From: MPNO01 sp965205995 | GTDB taxonomy: Bacteria; Pseudomonadota; Alphaproteobacteria; MPNO01 | Reading direction: 5' to 3' | Assembly (NCBI GenBank): GCA_965205995.1 | Contig: OZ242200.1 | Span: forward strand, 3,844,001-3,908,000 | DNA: 64,000 nucleotides | In this document: positions 17,730 to 25,771 of the stretch, piece by piece | Layout: every line of letters begins with the position of its first letter | Numbering within the stretch: the first letter of the stretch is position 1 | The notes under the pieces: model-generated | The model's input: only the letters and a program-made list of their open reading frames with translations | Databases searched by the model: none | Told to the model about the DNA's origin: nothing | Program-made: the position numbers and the translations under genes

Positions 17730-18387
17730 TGCCCCGCAGGCGGAGGATATTCTCCGCATACGCTCCCTCGCCGCCGGAGAAGGCGGCGGTGCCGGCGACC
17801 AGGATATCGGCGCCCGCCTCGACCGCCCGCCTGCCGGTCTCGGGGTCGATCCCGCCGTCGATCTCGAGCGCGATGTCGCGCCCGCTGCGGTCGATCGTCC
17901 GCCGGAGCGCGGCGAGCTTGTCGAGCTGGCTGGCGATGAAGGACTGCCCGCCGAAGCCCGGGTTGACGCTCATCACCAGCACCAGATCGACCGCGTCCAG
18001 CACCGGGGCGACCGCCTCCGCGGGGGTCGCGGGGTTGAGCGAGACGCCCGCCTTGCAGCCCTGTTCGCGGATCAGCGCGAGGCTCCGGTGGAGATGCGGC
18101 CCGGCCTCGGCGTGGACCGTGACGATGTCGGCGCCGGCGGCGGCGAAAAGCGGGATGAAGGGGTCGACCGGCGCGATCATCAAATGGACGTCGAAGGGCA
18201 AGGGGGAGTGCGGCTTGAGCGCCCCCACCACGCCGGGGCCGATCGTGATGTTGGGCACGAAATGCCCGTCCATGACGTCGATATGGATCAGGTCGGCGCC
18301 GGCATCGGTCACCGCGCGCAACTCCGCGCCCAGCCTCGCGAAGTCGGCCGAAAGGATGGACGGCGCAATTCTTACGGCCCGGGGCAC
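17722..18387 (-). CDS. rpe: Ribulose-phosphate 3-epimerase
   Basis: 221 residues of the TIM-barrel epimerase that interconverts ribulose-5-P and xylulose-5-P. Metal and catalytic motifs are HIDVMDGHFVPN near residue 35, HLMI near 68, MSVNPGFGGQ near 141 and EIDGGI near 175. The start is a GTG at 18387 without a strong ribosome site. It overlaps the heparinase-type gene and lies just inside a MITE-like insertion at 18450-18668, which sits directly in its upstream region. Confidence 0.95.
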   Translation of the reverse strand: MPRAVRIAPSILSADFARLGAELRAVTDAGADLIHIDVMDGHFVPNITIGPGVVGALKPHSPLPFDVHLMIAPVDPFIPLFAAAGADIVTVHAEAGPHLHRSLALIREQGCKAGVSLNPATPAEAVAPVLDAVDLVLVMSVNPGFGGQSFIASQLDKLAALRRTIDRSGRDIALEIDGGIDPETGRRAVEAGADILVAGTAAFSGGEGAYAENILRLRGNA

Positions 18388-18449
18388 CCGGTGTTGGTAA
18401 CAGCTTCCCGGAGTCGCCGCAACAGATTAGCCGTGGCGGGAAGGCCGGG

Positions 18450-18668
18450 CTAGGCCGTGTCCGTCTTAGATAGAACCGCGGCGGCCGTGCGTCCCTCGAT
18501 ACGGCCCTGCGGGCCTACTCGGGATGAGGGAGATTTTTTTGGCCACCCAAAACCCATCCCTCACCCTGAGTAGCGGCCCCTCGACTTCGCTCAGGACAGG
18601 CTGCACCGCGTATCGAAGGGCGCGCCTCGGCTTCGTTGGCGGTTCTATCTAAAACGGACACGGCCTAG
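18450..18668. mobile_element. MITE-like element with 29-bp inverted ends carrying two palindromic repeat units
   Basis: The arms at 18451-18479 and 18639-18667 match as inverted repeats (TAGGCCGTGTCCGT...), differing at one base. CTAG stands at both tips, as in the element at 11816. The interior 18492-18620 is a head-to-head pair of the dispersed palindromic repeat, copy 2, with a T-rich centre. There is no coding capacity. It occupies most of the 416-bp gene-free stretch between rpe and the decayed vapC. Confidence 0.75.
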
Positions 18669-18803
18669 GCGTCCGCCAGCCCGGCATGGAGGCCGGCCAC
18701 CCACAGCACGAGACCGGCGGGACGGGCTTCCGCCGGCCCTTCCATCATCCATTGGCGAGAAATCCGTGCGAGAGCGTATCCCCGTTGAGGGGAACCACCG
18801 CCG

Positions 18804-19026
18804 CTATTGCAGTTGGAACGGGTTCAGCAGGTCCACCCCTAGATCGCGAAAATCGCGAACATTTCGGGTCGTCACGGGTGATTTCGTTTCCCGCCTGTAT
18901 CTCACCGACGGTCACCGCGGAGACGAAGAGGCGATCCGCGGGAACCGCCTCGATCCATTTCAGCACGGCGCCGTGGGGTCTCGGGCACCGCAACTCGGAT
19001 ACGACATTTGTATCGAGCGGGAACAC
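18804..19026 (-). pseudogene. Decayed vapC (PIN-domain toxin)
   Basis: The GTG at 19026 opens a convincing VapC/FitB N-terminus (LDTNVVSELR, LFVSAVTVGEIQAG), with the catalytic Asp and Glu. In another frame the C-terminal PIN segment TRNVRDFRDLGVDLLNP follows directly and ends with TAG at 18804. About 35-45 residues between them, including the second pair of acidic residues, are lost and the frame is broken. It was clearly the toxin partner of the antitoxin gene 4 bases upstream. Confidence 0.75.
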
Positions 19027-19030
19027 CGAC

Positions 19031-19354
19031 CTAATCCAGTGCGGGCGTGGCCCGATGACGATGGCCGTGACGTTCCGGGGCGAGCGAGTCGCTCCGCGCT
19101 TCCGGCGCGAGCAGGAGATCCTTCAGGGTCGGCCTCGTCATTCGTTCCAGCCGCCGCCATTGCTCGATGGAGAGCAGCAGATCCTTCAGGGTCGGCCTCG
19201 TCATTCGTTCCAGCCGCCGCCATTGCTCGATGGAGACGAGCACGGCCGTCTCCACACCGCGCCGGGTCACGACCTGGGGTCCGTCCCTGAGGCTGGCTTC
19301 GAGGAACTCGCCGAAATGCGTTCTCGCCCGGTGGGCTTGCCAGATCCTGTTCAT
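19031..19354 (-). CDS. Phd/YefM-type antitoxin with internal 21-residue duplication
   Basis: 107 residues. Residues 1-40 are the Phd/YefM fold (HFGEFLEASLRDGPQVVTRRGVETAVLVS). Then SIEQWRRLERMTRPTLKDLLL occurs twice in tandem before a disordered tail. Antitoxins of this fold bind operator DNA through the N-terminus and the toxin through the C-terminus, so the duplication lies in the toxin-binding half. The matching vapC downstream is decayed, so relaxed selection may explain the change. Confidence 0.8.
   Translation of the reverse strand: MNRIWQAHRARTHFGEFLEASLRDGPQVVTRRGVETAVLVSIEQWRRLERMTRPTLKDLLLSIEQWRRLERMTRPTLKDLLLAPEARSDSLAPERHGHRHRATPALD
19116..19236. repeat. 63-bp tandem duplication inside the antitoxin gene
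   Basis: Two direct copies with a 63-bp period, starting at 19116 and 19179, identical over at least 57 bases. The length keeps the reading frame and adds 21 residues. Identity implies a recent event. Confidence 0.9.
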
Positions 19355-19467
19355 GCGTTTTCCAAGATTGAACCGCCGGCCGGATATAAGGCGGGTTGGC
19401 TATGGATGATAGGGTCCGGGATCCGGCTCTCGAACACTTGGCGTCATAGCGCCCGGAGGAGGCAAGC

Positions 19468-19896
19468 ATGAAGATCACCCCCGTCCATCCCGGCACGCCG
19501 CTGCCGGAGCACAACATGCCGTTCGTGCCGGCCTTCTCGGTCGAGGGCGGCCGCACGCTCTGGCTCGCCGGCATGGGGCCGGTGCCGATCTACCACAAGC
19601 ACCCGCACGATCCGGAGGAGGAGGCGGAGTGGTACGCGGGCGGGTTCCGCATCCAGTGCGAGCGCACCTTCGAGAACATCGAGCGCATCCTCGCCGCCGC
19701 CGGCGCCGATCTCTCCAACATCGTCAAGATGACCCAGTACCTCACCCATGTGATGCGCGACCAGGATTTGCTCAACGAGATCACCTGGGAGCTGTTCGGG
19801 CGCGAGCGCATGCCGCCCCGCACCCTGCTCGGCGTGCCGACGCTGGCGCATGAGGACATGCTGCTGGAGATCGACGTCGTCGCCCAGGTGCCATAG
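19468..19896 (+). CDS. RidA family protein
   Basis: 142 residues of the YjgF/RidA family with AGGFRIQCERTFENIERILAAAGADLSNIVKMTQYL near the middle and the closing LLEIDVVAQV. A conserved substrate-carboxylate-binding Arg is present in MPPRTLLGV. It is probably an imine deaminase or related hydrolase with unknown substrate. The start ATG follows GGAGG at a normal distance. It stands alone between two toxin-antitoxin loci. Confidence 0.9.
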   Translation: MKITPVHPGTPLPEHNMPFVPAFSVEGGRTLWLAGMGPVPIYHKHPHDPEEEAEWYAGGFRIQCERTFENIERILAAAGADLSNIVKMTQYLTHVMRDQDLLNEITWELFGRERMPPRTLLGVPTLAHEDMLLEIDVVAQVP

Positions 19897-19933
19897 GCGC
19901 ATCCCGGGGCTGTGCGCGGCGCGCGATCGCGGC

Positions 19934-20275
19934 TCACAGGCCGAGGACGAGCCTGAGGCCGTGTTCGACCCGGGCGAGCAGGGCGTCCGGAACCCTTCCC
20001 GCCCGGGCGGAGAGAAAGCGCTTGTCGAGGGTGACGACCTGCGAGACGTCGATCGCCGACTTTCTTACCAGGCCGGTGCCGCGCCGCGGCAGCGCGACAT
20101 TGCCGGGGGCGGCGGCCAGGTCGAGATTGGAGGTGATGGCCAGAACGAGCACGGTGCCGATCCGGCTTCGATTGAAAGCGTTGGACTGGATCACCAGAAC
20201 CGGCCGGCGATAGCCCGGCCCCGACCCTTCAGACGCGGGCAGCGAGGCCCACCAGATCTCGCCCCGCCTCACCAA
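19934..20275 (-). CDS. MazF/PemK-type toxin
   Basis: 113 residues of the CcdB/PemK fold: the N-terminal RRGEIWWASL, RPVLVIQSNAFN near 25, TSN near 50, and VVTLDKRFL near 81. MazF-type toxins cut RNA at short motifs. It overlaps the antitoxin gene by 7 bases, the normal antitoxin-first layout, and no truncation is seen, so the pair may be functional. Confidence 0.92.
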   Translation of the reverse strand: MVRRGEIWWASLPASEGSGPGYRRPVLVIQSNAFNRSRIGTVLVLAITSNLDLAAAPGNVALPRRGTGLVRKSAIDVSQVVTLDKRFLSARAGRVPDALLARVEHGLRLVLGL

Positions 20276-20508
20276 GCCTCATCGACCGGCAAGGACAGGA
20301 ATTGAAGGGCCGCGAGATCCTCGTCGAGCGCCGGTTCGGAGCCTGCGTAGACCGCGTCGAGAAGCTCGGTCAGCCGCCCGGCGTCGTGCCGGGCGACGAA
20401 CTCCTCGACGGCCTTCGCGTACAGCGCGCTCCGGGAGAGGCCCATGGCAGCGGCGGCGCGCTCCGCGGCATCGAAGATATCGTCTCGAATGGAAATTGCC
20501 GTCTTCAT
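20269..20508 (-). CDS. Ribbon-helix-helix antitoxin of the MazF-type pair
   Basis: 79 residues. The start MKTAISIRDDIFDAAERAAAAMGLSR is the strand plus first helix of a CopG/MazE-like RHH domain; the acidic C-terminal tail (ALDEDLAALQFLSLPVDEAW) would wrap the toxin. It overlaps the toxin gene by 7 bases and should autoregulate the pair from the gap before 20637. Confidence 0.88.
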   Translation of the reverse strand: MKTAISIRDDIFDAAERAAAAMGLSRSALYAKAVEEFVARHDAGRLTELLDAVYAGSEPALDEDLAALQFLSLPVDEAW

Positions 20509-20636
20509 GCCGTTAGTATAAACTCAGTTATACCGCCGGGCAAGCCGGGCGACCGGCGCGGGCTTGGCATCGGGGTGCGAAATATCGTCTAATCGGCGCC
20601 GTGTTCCAGCGCCCGCAGCAGCATCGGGGAGATGCC

Positions 20637-21467
20637 ATGCCAATCGCCGTCAGCCCGCTTTCCGAGGCGATCGGGGCCCGGATCGAGGGCGTCGATCTGA
20701 GCCGCGCGCTCGATGCCGAAACCTTCGGCGAGATCCAGGGCGCGCTGTTCGAGCACGCCATCATCGTGGTCCCCGGGCAGACCCTCGGCGAGGACGACCA
20801 GGAGCGGTTCTGCCGCTATTTCGGCGAGCTCGAGATGGTGCGTTCCGGCCAGGCGTTGGGCCGCGACCATCCGGCGGTGCTGATGATCACCAATGTCAGG
20901 GACACCGGCCGCCCGACCGCGCTCGAGGACGGCGAGATGATGTTCCACTACGACCAGTGCTACTACGAGAACCCGGCGCTCGGCTCCACCCTCTACGCCA
21001 TCGAGATCCCGGACCAGGGCGGCAACACGCTGTTCGCCAATTGCCGGCTCGCCTACGAGGCGCTCGACGACGAATGGAAGGCGCGGCTCGATGGGCTGAG
21101 GGCGCTGCACTATTACGACTACAAGCGCGACCCCGTGCTCCGGCCGTCGGAGATCAACCCCGACGCGCCGCAATGGGTCCATCCGGTGGTCCGCACCCAC
21201 CCCGACACCGGGCGCAAGGCGATCTATGTCAACCGGCTGATGACGCTCTGGATCGAGGGCATCGAGCGGGCGGAAAGCGACGAGATCCTCGACTACCTGT
21301 TCGCCCATATCGAGAAGCCGGAATTCGTCTACGAACACGTTTGGTCGGTGGGCGAGCTGGTGATGTGGGACAACCGCTGTTCGGCCCATGCGCGCACCTG
21401 GTTCTCGCCCGAGAAGCGCCGCATGATGCGCCGGGTGACGGTGCGCGACCCCTACCCGGTGTCCTGA
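20637..21467 (+). CDS. TauD/TfdA-family dioxygenase
   Basis: 276 residues with the HYD iron-ligand motif near residue 104 and distal His in WDNRCSAHART near 247. It is a different subgroup from the copy at 6547-7389. The ATG at 20637 is preceded by GGGGAG at about -6, which fixes the start. Three bases separate its stop from the GTG of the iron-sulfur protein gene, so they form an operon: an oxygenase followed by a redox protein. Confidence 0.9.
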   Translation: MPIAVSPLSEAIGARIEGVDLSRALDAETFGEIQGALFEHAIIVVPGQTLGEDDQERFCRYFGELEMVRSGQALGRDHPAVLMITNVRDTGRPTALEDGEMMFHYDQCYYENPALGSTLYAIEIPDQGGNTLFANCRLAYEALDDEWKARLDGLRALHYYDYKRDPVLRPSEINPDAPQWVHPVVRTHPDTGRKAIYVNRLMTLWIEGIERAESDEILDYLFAHIEKPEFVYEHVWSVGELVMWDNRCSAHARTWFSPEKRRMMRRVTVRDPYPVS

Positions 21468-21470
21468 AGC

Positions 21471-22436
21471 GTGGGCACGATCGACATCGGCAAGGCGGAA
21501 CGGCCGACGCGGGGGCGGGTCGGCGGCACCGACATGGACCGGGCGGCGCGGTTCCGCGCCCGCTTCCCGCCGTCGGCCAAGCGGAGCCTCTATATCCGCG
21601 ACAAGATCCTGCTGCCGGCGCGCCAGCCGCCGGTCAATCCGGAGCGCAGCGAGATCGACGACCCCGCCGAGGCGGCCGAGGAAATCCGCGCGATGGCGCG
21701 CGACATGGGGGCGGATGCGGTCGGCATCGCCGAGTACGACCACCGCTTCGCCTTCACCCAGGCGGGCGAGCCGGCCGAGAGCGCGGTCATCGTCTTCGGC
21801 ATCGCGATGTCCTACGACAACATGGCCGATATCGGCCCGCGCTCGCAGGAGGAGGTGCACCGGGTCTACCACCGGCTCGACGATATCGGGGTCAGGCTCG
21901 CCCACCAGATCGCCGCCTTCGGCTACTCGGCGACGATGCAGCCCAATGAGGGCGACATCCCGATGCCGGCGCTCGCCTGGCTGGCCGGGCTGGGCGAGCT
22001 TGGCAAGCACGGCTCGCTGATCTCGCCCGAGCTCGGCTCGTCCTTCCGGCTCGGCGCGGTGACCACCGACATGCCGCTGGCGCCCGACGGACCGCAGGAT
22101 TTCGGCATCGACGAGGTCTGCGCGAAATGCGGCATCTGCACCCGCTTCTGCCCGGGCGACGCGATCAAGCCCGACAAAGAGGAAATCAACGGCATCGAGC
22201 GCTGGCATGTCGACACCCCGGCCTGCGAGCCCTGGTTCCACAAGCTCTACGGTTGCAAGATCTGCCTGATGGTCTGCCCGCTCAACAGCCGCGGCATCTT
22301 CGGCGCCGAGTTCAAGCGCGCCGCGCGCATCCTCGTCGAGGCCAGGGACGCCGACGGCATGCTGCGCCTGATCGAGGAACGCACCGACATGCACTACGAG
22401 GATTTCGACGCTCCGACGAAGCCGGAGGACGGGTAG
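21471..22436 (+). CDS. 4Fe-4S double-cluster protein, reductive dehalogenase/QueG-like
   Basis: 321 residues from a GTG start. An N-terminal domain (AAEEIRAMARDMGADAVGIAEYD, then the GHS-like LGKHGSLISP) resembles the cobalamin-binding region of QueG and reductive dehalogenase relatives. Two [4Fe-4S] motifs follow: CAKCGICTRFCP near 222 and CKICLMVCP near 264. Reductases of this type use cobalamin and iron-sulfur clusters; the substrate is unknown. Its last 135 coding bases plus 31 bases are present again at 23371-23536. Confidence 0.82.
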   Translation: MGTIDIGKAERPTRGRVGGTDMDRAARFRARFPPSAKRSLYIRDKILLPARQPPVNPERSEIDDPAEAAEEIRAMARDMGADAVGIAEYDHRFAFTQAGEPAESAVIVFGIAMSYDNMADIGPRSQEEVHRVYHRLDDIGVRLAHQIAAFGYSATMQPNEGDIPMPALAWLAGLGELGKHGSLISPELGSSFRLGAVTTDMPLAPDGPQDFGIDEVCAKCGICTRFCPGDAIKPDKEEINGIERWHVDTPACEPWFHKLYGCKICLMVCPLNSRGIFGAEFKRAARILVEARDADGMLRLIEERTDMHYEDFDAPTKPEDG

Positions 22437-22467
22437 CGCGGGCGACAAGCGGCCGCTACGCCGCCTC
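22302..22467. repeat. Direct repeat, left copy (3' end of iron-sulfur gene)
   Basis: 166 bp beginning GGCGCCGAGTTCAAG, repeated without gaps at 23371-23536 (offset 1069 bp) with roughly 95% identity by eye. It contains the end of the iron-sulfur gene and the last codons of higA. Confidence 0.9.
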
Positions 22468-22743
22468 GAATTTCCGCACCCTGATCCCGTCCCCGCGCTG
22501 CCGCGCTCGCCAGAGGTCGTACTGCATCTGCTGCTGGAGCCAGCTTTCCGCGCTGCCTCCGAAGCCGCGCGACAGGCGGATCGCCATTTCGGGGGAAATC
22601 CCCAGCCGGCCGTTGAGCAACATCGAAAGCGTGTTCCGCGACACGCCGAGCCCCTCGGCGGCCGCGGTTACCGTCAGCCCCAGCGGTTCGAGGCACTGCC
22701 GCCTGATCACCGCGCCAGGGTGGGGCGGATCGTGCATCGGCAT
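22456..22743 (-). CDS. higA: HigA family antitoxin (XRE)
   Basis: 95 residues: HPGAVIRRQCLEPLGLTVTAAAEGLGVSR with a helix-turn-helix near 24-60, then the HigA signature GGSAESWLQQQMQYDL. It lies downstream of the toxin, the higBA order. Its final codons lie inside the left direct repeat, so the C-terminus KFEAA may be partly supplied by the duplicated sequence. Confidence 0.93.
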   Translation of the reverse strand: MPMHDPPHPGAVIRRQCLEPLGLTVTAAAEGLGVSRNTLSMLLNGRLGISPEMAIRLSRGFGGSAESWLQQQMQYDLWRARQRGDGIRVRKFEAA

Positions 22744-22754
22744 GGCTCTCTTTC

Positions 22755-23033
22755 CTAGTGGTAGTCCAGATAGTCGACGTCGACGGCGTGGCCGTCCTCG
22801 AAACGAAAGACGATCCGCCAGTTGGCCCGCACCGTCACCGCCCAGAACCCGGCGTAGTCACCCTTCAGCGGATGCAGCCGGAAACCGGGCAGGTCCATGT
22901 CTCCCGGCGCTGCCGAAGCGCTCAACCGCGCCAGAATGTCCCGCACGGTTTCCCGATGCTCGGCATGGATGCGGTTTTCGTCTCTCCGTTCGAAGAACCG
23001 CCTTAACGCCCTGCTCCTAAAACTCGAAATCAT
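22755..23033 (-). CDS. higB: HigB/RelE-fold toxin
   Basis: 92 residues of the HigB/RelE family: FRSRALRRFFERRD at the start, LPGFRLHPLKGDYAGFWAVTVRANWRIVFRF in the middle, and the typical ending VDYLDYH. Basic catalytic residues (His, Lys, Arg) appear intact. HigB cuts mRNA at the ribosome. Eleven bases separate it from higA. A palindromic operator overlaps the promoter at 23059-23074. Confidence 0.93.
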   Translation of the reverse strand: MISSFRSRALRRFFERRDENRIHAEHRETVRDILARLSASAAPGDMDLPGFRLHPLKGDYAGFWAVTVRANWRIVFRFEDGHAVDVDYLDYH

Positions 23034-23058
23034 ACTGCTCTGTAATATGACACACTAC

Positions 23059-23074
23059 AATTGTCAGGACAATT
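23059..23074. promoter_or_regulatory. Probable HigBA operator
   Basis: AATTGTC-AG-GACAATT is a perfect 7-bp inverted repeat 26 bases upstream of the higB ATG, in an AT-rich segment with TATTAC as a possible -10 on the minus strand. Position and symmetry suit binding by a HigA dimer. Confidence 0.6.
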
Positions 23075-23370
23075 ATCAGGCCTGCCTCGGCCATCGGCGG
23101 CGGGTCACGGAACGATCGCTATCCCCCAGGGGACGCCAATTCTCCCTCAATGCTCCCACAGCAGGCGGCCATAGCCGCCGATCCGGTCGTCCACCCCACA
23201 GCGGCGGGTTTTGGCGCGCCTGGCAGGACTCGTTCCCGATAGCCGCCAGTAGGGCCGGCATATGCGCGAGAGATGGGTTCGCCTTCTTCCATGTCCGCTT
23301 GCGGACCGGCGGATCGTCGGCGCCTGCCGCGTGCCACAGACAGGGCAGCGGGCTGGACGTCGGGCGCGAA

Positions 23371-23536
23371 GGCGCCGAGTTCAAGCGCGCCGCGCGCGTC
23401 CTCGTCGAGGCCAGGGACGCCGACGGCATGCTGCGCCTGATCGAGGAACGCACCGACATGCATCGCGAGGATTTCGACGCTCCGACGAAGGCGGAGGACG
23501 GGTAGAGCGGGCGGCAAGCGGCCGCTACGTCGCCTC
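23371..23536 (+). pseudogene. Duplicated 3' fragment of the iron-sulfur protein gene
   Basis: Right copy of the 166-bp direct repeat. It still encodes AEFKRAARVLVEARDADG... to the stop in one frame, but lacks the first 280 residues and any start. Differences from the left copy change Ile to Val, Tyr to Arg and Pro to Ala. The 300 bases upstream (23075-23370) hold no gene I can support. Confidence 0.8.
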
Positions 23537-23540
23537 CGGG

Positions 23541-23607
23541 GGCTACTCAGGGTGAGGGTTTTATTTTCTCCTCATCCCGAGTAGGCGCGAAGCGCCGTAT
23601 CGAGGGA
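23541..23607. repeat. Dispersed palindromic repeat, copy 3 (inverted pair)
   Basis: CTACTCAGGGTGAGG and CCTCATCCCGAGTAG face each other across a T-rich loop, followed by the rest of the second unit. It sits directly after the direct repeat and before the end of the amidase gene, and could form a terminator hairpin. Confidence 0.8.
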
Positions 23608-23613
23608 CGCGCC

Positions 23614-24882
23614 TCACCCGCCGCACCGCTCCCACACCCACTCCGCGACCGACAGCAACAAATCGTCTTCGCCGCGGCGGGCGACCAGCTGGATGCCGAC
23701 CGGCATGGCGTTGGGGCCGCGATGGGTGGGGAGCGTGATCGCCGGGACGTGCAGCATCGTCCACAGCGCCTGGAAGGCGGGATCGCCGGCATGGCCGAGC
23801 CCGGGCGGCGCCTCGCCGTTGACCGCCGGGGCGAGCAGCGCGTCCCAGTCGTCGAACAGCCAGTCGAGCAAATGCCGGCAGTCCCGGGTCCGCGCCAGCG
23901 CCGCGCGGTACTCCGCGTGCGGGACCGCGAGTCCGGCTTCGACGGTTTTCCGCAGCGCCGGGCTTAGCCGGTCGCGGTCGGTGCGCCATTCATGCGCCAT
24001 CGCGCGGGCGCGCTCATGGTCGTTGATCGCCCGGCGCGCATCGGCGAGCGCATCGAAGGCGGCGGGAAGGCGGACCTCGTCGACGGCGGCGCCCGCGGCC
24101 CGGACCGCCGCCGCCGCGCCGTCGATCGCCGCGACCGTCTCCGGTTCCGCGAGATGCCAGAGCGGGGTGCGGCAGAGGCCGATCCGGGGCGGCCGGGCGA
24201 GCGCCGCGATGCCGCCCGGCTCGCGCCCGGTGAGCACGTCGGCCACCAGCGCGACATCCTCCAGCGCGCGCGCGTGCAGCCCGATGGTATCGAGGCTCTC
24301 GGCGGCGAACTTGATGCCGGCGCGGTTGAAGGTGCCGAAGCTCGGCTTGAACCCGACGATGCCGCAAAAGGACGACGGGCGCAGCACCGAGCCGCCGGTC
24401 TGGGTGCCGAGCGCCACCGGCACCATGAAATCGGCGACCCCGGCGGCCGAGCCCTGGGACGACCCGCCCGGGGTGCGCGCCGCATCGTGCGGGTTGGTCG
24501 TGGGCCCGGGATGGGTGCCGGCGAACTCGGCGGTGACGGTCTTGCCGAGGATCACCGCGCCGGCGGCGCGCAGGATCGCCACCGCAGCGGCGTCGGCCGC
24601 CGGACGGTGCCCCCGGTAGATCGGCGAGCCCATCTGCGTCGGCATGTCGGCGGTATCGAAGATGTCCTTGACGCCGACCGGCACGCCGTGCAGCGGCCCG
24701 AGGGGCCGGGCGGCATCGCGGGCGCGCGCCTCGGCGAGCGCATGGTCGGGATCGAGCCAGGCCCAGGCCCTGACCGTCGCCTCGCGCTCGGCGATGCGCG
24801 CGAGGCAGGAAGCGACCGCCTCCTCCGAAGTGGTGCGGCCTTCGGCGATCGCGCGCGCGGTCTCGGCGGCGCCGGCGGGCAT
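23614..24882 (-). CDS. Amidase signature family protein
   Basis: 422 residues of the amidase signature family. The catalytic Lys is in VGVKDIFD near residue 75 and the Ser-Ser pair in TPGGSSQGSAAG near 148, with GTQTGGSVLRPSSFCG following. It hydrolyses amide bonds, with unknown substrate. The ATG at 24882 overlaps the stop of the upstream dehydrogenase gene (ATGA), so the two form an operon. Confidence 0.92.
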   Translation of the reverse strand: MPAGAAETARAIAEGRTTSEEAVASCLARIAEREATVRAWAWLDPDHALAEARARDAARPLGPLHGVPVGVKDIFDTADMPTQMGSPIYRGHRPAADAAAVAILRAAGAVILGKTVTAEFAGTHPGPTTNPHDAARTPGGSSQGSAAGVADFMVPVALGTQTGGSVLRPSSFCGIVGFKPSFGTFNRAGIKFAAESLDTIGLHARALEDVALVADVLTGREPGGIAALARPPRIGLCRTPLWHLAEPETVAAIDGAAAAVRAAGAAVDEVRLPAAFDALADARRAINDHERARAMAHEWRTDRDRLSPALRKTVEAGLAVPHAEYRAALARTRDCRHLLDWLFDDWDALLAPAVNGEAPPGLGHAGDPAFQALWTMLHVPAITLPTHRGPNAMPVGIQLVARRGEDDLLLSVAEWVWERCGG

Positions 24883-25691
24883 CAGCCGTCGCGGAACGCG
24901 TCCATCAGCGGCTTCTGCTGGCCGCCGTCGATCTCGATCATCGTGCCGTTGACGAAATGCGCCAGCGGCGAGGCGAGATAGGTGACCAAATTGGCGACCT
25001 CGTCGCATTCGGCGATGCGGCCGAGCGGGATGGCGCGCGGGGCGAGCCGGTCGGCCTCCTCGTAGGTGATCTTCATGTCGCGCGACATCGCGCGCACCAG
25101 CCCGTCCCAGCGTTCGGTCCTCACCGGTCCCGGGTTGACCGCGCAGACGGTGATGTTCTCGCGCCCGTATTGGGCGGCGATCGACATGGTGAAGTTCTGG
25201 CCGGCGGCATTGGCGGCGCCGGGCGCGATCTCCCAGTAGGAGTGCTTGATGCCGTCATTGCCGATCAGGTTGACGATGCGCCCGCCGCCCTGGCTGCGCA
25301 TATGCGGCACCGCGTAGCGGGTGCAGCGCACATAGCCCATGAATTTGAGCTGCAGCGAGGCCTCCCAATCCGCCTCCGACAGGCCTTCGAGGACGCCGCC
25401 GGGGGCGGCGCCGGCGTTGTTGACCAGGATGTCGAGCCGGCCGAAATGCGCGACCGTGCCGTCGATGAACGCCTCGGCGTCCTCCGGCTTGGTCAAATCG
25501 GCGGCGATGGACAGGGTTTCCTGGCCGGTGCGCTGCTGGATCGCGGCCGCGGCGTTGTCGAGCCGCTGCTTGTCGCGCGCGCAGATCGCCACCTTGCAGC
25601 CCTCGCTCGCCAGGGTCTCGGCGATCGCCCGGCCGATGCCGATGCTGCCCCCCGTGACCGCCGCGATCTTGCCGTCCAGTTGAAGATCCAT
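24882..25691 (-). CDS. Short-chain dehydrogenase/reductase family protein with altered active site
   Basis: 269 residues with the Rossmann motif TGGSIGIGRA near 14 and NNAG near 90, full length for SDR. The usual catalytic YxxxK is not present: after NLIGNDG the corresponding stretch reads APGAANAAGQ, with neither Tyr nor Lys. It may bind nucleotide without standard SDR chemistry or use another mechanism. It is followed by the amidase gene in an ATGA overlap and is divergent from the Mo hydroxylase gene at 25772. Confidence 0.9.
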   Translation of the reverse strand: MDLQLDGKIAAVTGGSIGIGRAIAETLASEGCKVAICARDKQRLDNAAAAIQQRTGQETLSIAADLTKPEDAEAFIDGTVAHFGRLDILVNNAGAAPGGVLEGLSEADWEASLQLKFMGYVRCTRYAVPHMRSQGGGRIVNLIGNDGIKHSYWEIAPGAANAAGQNFTMSIAAQYGRENITVCAVNPGPVRTERWDGLVRAMSRDMKITYEEADRLAPRAIPLGRIAECDEVANLVTYLASPLAHFVNGTMIEIDGGQQKPLMDAFRDG

Positions 25692-25771
25692 CTCCGCCTC
25701 CTGGTTCCCCGCGCATGCGCGTATGGGCTAGCCTAGCGTGGCGCGGCGAAGATGCAAAACCGGCGGACGGC

